From the NCBI RefSeq assembly GCF_000739775.1, contig NZ_BBJH01000034.1, forward strand, positions 1 to 64,000: a DNA stretch of 64,000 nucleotides, read 5' to 3'. A program made the translations under genes and the position numbers. Below the pieces are notes generated by a model. That model saw only the letters and a list, made by a program, of their open reading frames with translations, did not search any database and was not told the DNA's origin. Source of the stretch: Paraburkholderia heleia NBRC 101817 (GTDB lineage Bacteria; Pseudomonadota; Gammaproteobacteria; Burkholderiales; Burkholderiaceae). This document shows, one piece after another, positions 60,647-64,000 of the stretch; positions within the stretch are counted from its first letter, which is position 1, and every line of letters starts with the position of its first letter.

Positions 60647-61657
60647 TTACCGGGAGGGCGGCGCCACGGACGCGCGCTCGATCAACCGCACCGGCAGGCG
60701 TTCGACGACAGCGGGCGCGTTGCCGGTGAGGCGTGCGAGCAGCAGTTCGACGCCCTTGCGCCCGAGTTCGCGTGCGGACTGTCGCAGCGTCGAGATGGGG
60801 GGCATCAGCAGGCTGGCGAACTCCATGTCGTCGAAGCCGACGATGGACATGTCGGCGGGGACGCTGATTGCGCGATCGCGCAGGAGTTCGAGCATGCCGA
60901 CGGCCAGGTAGTCGCTCGCAGCGAAGACCGCGGTGGGCGGCGAGGGCAGCGCGAGCAGTCCGGCGAGCGCCGTCGCGCCGAACTGCCGTTCGTAGGAGCC
61001 GAAGCACACGAGCGATTCGTCGAACGCAATGCCGGCCTCCGCCAGCGCGCGACGGTAGCCCTCGCAGCGCTCCTGCACGGTGAAGAGCCCGCGCGGCCCG
61101 CTGACGTGGGCGATGCGCCGGTGACCGGCGGCGAGCAGATGCCGGGTTGCGAGATAACCGCCCTGCACGTTGTCGACGAAGACCTTGGGCACATCGGCGC
61201 CGGGGATGTCCTCGTCGATGAGCACGATGTTGCCGCGCGTGCCGATCAGGTTGCGCAGCGAGCCGTCGTCGGGACGGTTGGAGACGAGGATCAAGCCATC
61301 GAGATGCTGGGTGTCGAGCCAGCCGATATACAGCGACTCGCGATCGAACTGGTTTCGCGTGATGCAAAGCGACAGCCCGTAACCGTGCTCGGAGGCGGCC
61401 AGCTCGACTTCGTCCGCGATTTCGGCAAAAAACGGGTTGGCGACATCGGGCATGGCGAGTCCGATGGTTTCGCTGCTGCCGAGGCTCAAGCGCCGCGCAA
61501 GGCTGTTCTGCCGGTAGTTGAGCGCGGCGATCGCCGCGTCGATGCGTTCGGAGGTTTCGGGCGGAAGCGCGAGACTGCCGTTCAGATAGCGGGACACGGT
61601 GGCTTTCGACACCTTTGCGTACTGGGCGACGTCGCGGATCGTGGAGACTTTGGGCAC
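60647..61657 (-). CDS. LacI/GalR-family transcription repressor
   Basis: Protein of 336 residues. The helix-turn-helix and hinge are TIRDVAQYAKVSKATVSRYL and RRLSLGSSETIGLAMPDVAN; the rest is a periplasmic-binding-protein-like ligand domain (ANPFFAEIADEV, IVGFDDMEFASLL). GTG 61657 is chosen since family members start within a few residues of the HTH; ATG 61711 adds 18 unrelated residues. It lies upstream of the operon on the same strand, and the palindrome at 60570 is its likely target. The inducer should be the imported sugar or its phosphate. Confidence 0.92.
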   Translation of the reverse strand: MPKVSTIRDVAQYAKVSKATVSRYLNGSLALPPETSERIDAAIAALNYRQNSLARRLSLGSSETIGLAMPDVANPFFAEIADEVELAASEHGYGLSLCITRNQFDRESLYIGWLDTQHLDGLILVSNRPDDGSLRNLIGTRGNIVLIDEDIPGADVPKVFVDNVQGGYLATRHLLAAGHRRIAHVSGPRGLFTVQERCEGYRRALAEAGIAFDESLVCFGSYERQFGATALAGLLALPSPPTAVFAASDYLAVGMLELLRDRAISVPADMSIVGFDDMEFASLLMPPISTLRQSARELGRKGVELLLARLTGNAPAVVERLPVRLIERASVAPPSR

Positions 61658-61726
61658 TGCTTGATCCCGGAGCGGAAAGCTCCAGTGTAGCGCGCGCCGC
61701 AAGCGCGGCATCGAACCGTGAACGCG

Positions 61727-63064
61727 TCAAAACCCTGCATCGATCGTGATCTTCGAGCCGTCGCTAAAGCGGCTCAGGCGAAACGCATGGGTATCGACGA
61801 GCGGCTCGTCGTTATGGACGATATCCGCCATCAGCTTGCCTGCGCCGGGTCCGATACCGAAGCCATGGCCGGAGAAGCCCGTGCCGATAAACAGTCCAGG
61901 CACTGGCGCAACGTTCGAGATGATCGGAATGGCATCCGGCGTAACGTCGATATAGCCTGCCCAGCGCTGCGCGATGCGCGCGGCCGACAACCGTGGAAAG
62001 GCGGCGACGAACGCCTGCAGGCCCTTGTCGACATAAGGAACGATGGGATCGGGGTCAAGCGTACGCACGGCTTCGAACACGGTTGGCCGATCCAGCGGCC
62101 AGCGGTGCGGCCGTTTCAGCTCGTCGAAAAACCGCCTGCCGACGCTGATCTGCAAGGCACCCAGCTGGCTCTTCAGCGCTTCGATGTATTTAAAGAACAA
62201 GCGGAACGAATCGGGTGTGAGATCGGCATGCGTGCGCAGCCCGTAGGCGACGGTATAGCCGCCGTCCAGACGTTTGCGAAAGGCGAACTCCTCGTTGTTG
62301 GCACTGCACGTCGGGCCGCCCTCAATCGGTTCGGTACGCAGCACCGATGCGCGCGTCAGCAGTTGGGGCAGATCGACGCCGAGATTGCCGCAGAAATAGC
62401 GCGTCCATGCGCCGCCCGCGACCACGGCTGCATCGCAGCGTATCGTACCGTGCTCGGTGACGACAGCGCTCACGCGCCCACCACTCGTTTCGACGCCGCG
62501 TACCGCGCACGGCGTCAGTATGCTGACGCCGCGTTCGCGCAGCGCGTTCGCGATCGCGGGCGCGGCCTTTTGCGGTTCCGCGCGCGCGTCGCCTGGCGTG
62601 AAAATGCCGCCTTTATACGCGCGTGTCGCGCCAGGCAACAACGCGGAGATCTCGCGTGAATCCATTACGCGCGTATCGAATGCATCGCCGGCAATGTCCC
62701 GCGCGCGTCGTAGCCAGTCGCGATGACGTTCGAGTGTCGCGTCGTCGTTCGATACATAAAGAATGCCGCACTGGTTGAATCCCGTTTCGATGCCGAGCTT
62801 CTTGTCGAGCGTACGCCACACCTTGAGGCTTTCAATGCTCAGCAGGAGTTCGCGGGGATCGCGCCGCGTCACGCGCACCCAGCCCCAGTTGCGGCTGGAC
62901 TGCTCGCCGGCGATATGGCCTTTCTCGCACAGCGCCACGCTGAGGCCCTTTTCACTCAACGCAAGCGCGGTGGACACGCCGATGATGCCGCCGCCTATCA
63001 CGACGACGTCGGCGCGTTGCGGCAGCTTGATGTCGTCGGCAACGATGTCGACTTTCGGTCCCAT
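61727..63064 (-). CDS. DadA-like FAD-dependent oxidoreductase
   Basis: Protein of 445 residues of the DAO family. The dinucleotide-binding motif is VVVIGGGIIGVSTALALSEKG; the C-terminal FAD-contact segment is PGLFIGTGFSGHGFGIGPG. Such enzymes oxidise D-amino acids, sarcosine or other secondary amines. ATG 63064 begins MGPKVDI. It lies 23 bp downstream of the ABC permease gene on the same strand, suggesting that the importer delivers the amine it oxidises. Confidence 0.92.
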   Translation of the reverse strand: MGPKVDIVADDIKLPQRADVVVIGGGIIGVSTALALSEKGLSVALCEKGHIAGEQSSRNWGWVRVTRRDPRELLLSIESLKVWRTLDKKLGIETGFNQCGILYVSNDDATLERHRDWLRRARDIAGDAFDTRVMDSREISALLPGATRAYKGGIFTPGDARAEPQKAAPAIANALRERGVSILTPCAVRGVETSGGRVSAVVTEHGTIRCDAAVVAGGAWTRYFCGNLGVDLPQLLTRASVLRTEPIEGGPTCSANNEEFAFRKRLDGGYTVAYGLRTHADLTPDSFRLFFKYIEALKSQLGALQISVGRRFFDELKRPHRWPLDRPTVFEAVRTLDPDPIVPYVDKGLQAFVAAFPRLSAARIAQRWAGYIDVTPDAIPIISNVAPVPGLFIGTGFSGHGFGIGPGAGKLMADIVHNDEPLVDTHAFRLSRFSDGSKITIDAGF

Positions 63065-63087
63065 GTTTGATCGGTCTATATGAGGGT

Positions 63088-63891
63088 TCAGGAGCGCTGC
63101 CCGGCGGTTCCCGCGTGCGTTTGCGATTGCAGGGCCTCTTCGCGGCGAGTGGCGCGCAGCGTGCGTGTCAACGTCTTGTCGCGGCGGGCGCCGGGATTGC
63201 TGAAGCGATTGGTCCAGCGGTCGATATGATTGATTGCATGCGTGAGCGGCACGGTGATCAGCAAATACACGATGCCGGACGCGACCAGCGGCGAGAGGTT
63301 GGCGGTGTTGACAGCGGCGTTCTGGCCGATTGTGAACAGGTCCCGCTGCGACGTTAGTAATCCAAGGAAATAAACCAGGCTGGAGTCCTTGACGATGGCG
63401 ATGAACTGGTTCGCGAGCGCCGGGAGAATGCGCCGTATGCCTTGCGGTACGATCACGTGGCGCATGCCGCTCCAGTACGTCATGCCTAGCGCCTGGCACG
63501 CGTTCATTTGCCCGCGTCCGACGCTCTGGATGCCGGAGCGGAATATCTCGGCAATATAGGCCGACGAGATCAGCGCGAGCGCGACGATGGCGAGCGGATA
63601 CGGATTCGGCCCGAACAGCGAAAGACCAACGGGCGCGAGCCCCTGGCCCACCACGAGAATCACGAGGGCGGCGGGCAGGCCGCGAAACACGTCGATAAAG
63701 ACCTGGGCGGGCCACGTCAGCCAACGCGTGTTGGAGACGGCCAGCAGGGCAAGCGCCATGCCCGCGACAATGCCGAGCGCCGTTGAGAACAACGACAGTA
63801 TCAGCGTGTTCACGAGGCCCGTGCCCAGCAGTGCGGGCAGCGAGTCCAGAAGAAGCGGCCAGTCGAAGAAGTTCTGCAAGAACGCATCCAT
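63088..63891 (-). CDS. Polar amino acid ABC transporter permease (HisM/GlnP type)
   Basis: Protein of 267 residues with about five hydrophobic segments and the permease loop EIFRSGIQSVGRGQMNACQALGM (about 95-117), followed by VIVPQGIRRILPALANQ. ATG 63891 is preferred to a TTG at 63906. It should work with a second permease or ATPase encoded outside the window. The gene follows the end of a probable binding-protein gene and precedes the DadA-like oxidase. Confidence 0.92.
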   Translation of the reverse strand: MDAFLQNFFDWPLLLDSLPALLGTGLVNTLILSLFSTALGIVAGMALALLAVSNTRWLTWPAQVFIDVFRGLPAALVILVVGQGLAPVGLSLFGPNPYPLAIVALALISSAYIAEIFRSGIQSVGRGQMNACQALGMTYWSGMRHVIVPQGIRRILPALANQFIAIVKDSSLVYFLGLLTSQRDLFTIGQNAAVNTANLSPLVASGIVYLLITVPLTHAINHIDRWTNRFSNPGARRDKTLTRTLRATRREEALQSQTHAGTAGQRS

Positions 63892-63970
63892 TTGGGCTTG
63901 CCTCAACAGTGTCCGGGGATGAAAGGCGACCGCACTCGGCCAAACGTGCGCCCGTTGCGTAAATCGAGCC

Positions 63971-64000
63971 TTAGGTGCCGGACTTCATCGCGTACGGGGG
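63971..64000 (-). CDS. C-terminal end of the next gene, probable amino acid-binding protein (partial)
   Basis: The minus strand reads PPYAMKSGT followed by a TAA at 63971-63973. PYAMKSGT-like endings are common in periplasmic amino acid-binding proteins, and the position 79 bp ahead of the permease gene fits. Only nine codons are visible. Confidence 0.4.
   Translation of the reverse strand, partial: PPYAMKSGT

Noticed and set aside
1..64000. Mobile elements, CRISPR arrays, tRNA or rRNA genes
   Set aside because: No transposase, integrase, repeat-spacer array or structural RNA sequence was recognised; the relics described look like deletion and duplication scars rather than insertion sequences.

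Overview
The window is GC-rich and gene-dense. Its content (many Bug-type binding proteins, several TctAB transporters, stacked LysR and IclR regulators, MmgE/PrpD and CaiB enzymes) points to a chromosome or chromid of a Burkholderiales bacterium of the Paraburkholderia/Caballeronia/Burkholderia type. This is inferred from gene content only. I found no rRNA, tRNA, CRISPR array, transposase or phage gene.

Layout. (1) 350-5501: two histidine kinases and two response regulators in one tight operon, followed by an Fnr-type iron-sulfur regulator. The first kinase carries a FixL-like heme PAS domain. (2) 5790-10576: a small membrane protein and the aspT-aspD pair (aspartate:alanine exchange and aspartate 4-decarboxylation). 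An Fnr box with class II spacing lies upstream of aspT. Read together, regions 1 and 2 look like an oxygen-sensing circuit with one of its energy-conserving outputs. (3) 10712-22855: a long leftward operon (FAD oxidase, aspartase/fumarase-superfamily lyase, LysR, two Bug proteins, rhodanese-type sulfurtransferase, 2-hydroxyacid dehydrogenase, MmgE/PrpD protein), divergent from an AhpD-like gene plus tctB-tctA. A PrpD-family protein, a C-N-type lyase and a polycarboxylate transporter suggest catabolism of an aminopolycarboxylate such as iminodisuccinate. (4) 23570-30893: a CoA-ester pathway (acyl-CoA ligase, two-subunit CoA-transferase, enoyl-CoA hydratase, CaiB) with an IclR regulator and an MFS carrier. 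A 17-bp palindrome recurs at these promoters and again at 45.5 kb. (5) 31194-42273: a second, paralogous copy of the LysR / AhpD-like / TctBA / lyase module, plus a thiol dioxygenase, a second IclR, an NDP-forming acyl-CoA synthetase, Bug proteins and a hydratase. (6) 42549-49113: Bug protein, enolase-superfamily enzyme, hydratase, MFS carrier, LysR and a TauD-like dioxygenase. (7) 49984-52594: a chemoreceptor beside a decayed DUF535/GNAT chimera. (8) 52703-61657: a LacI-controlled operon with a ribose-type ABC importer and an unusual enzyme set (phosphotriesterase-like, amidotransferase-like, M20 hydrolase, PfkB kinase, BtpA/SgcQ protein). (9) 61727-64000: a DadA-like oxidase with the permease and the last codons of a probable binding protein of a polar amino acid ABC importer.

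The catabolic middle also holds short gene remnants between intact genes: a beta-keto acid cleavage enzyme fragment with an 11-bp frameshifting duplication, a CaiB fragment, a TctC/Bug fragment and the first codons of an acyl-CoA synthetase. This suggests that CoA-ester and tricarboxylate modules have been repeatedly gained, duplicated and lost here. The most interesting candidates are the heme-PAS/Fnr/AspT-AspD circuit, the possible aminopolycarboxylate cluster, the IclR operator set, and the LacI operon of unknown substrate.
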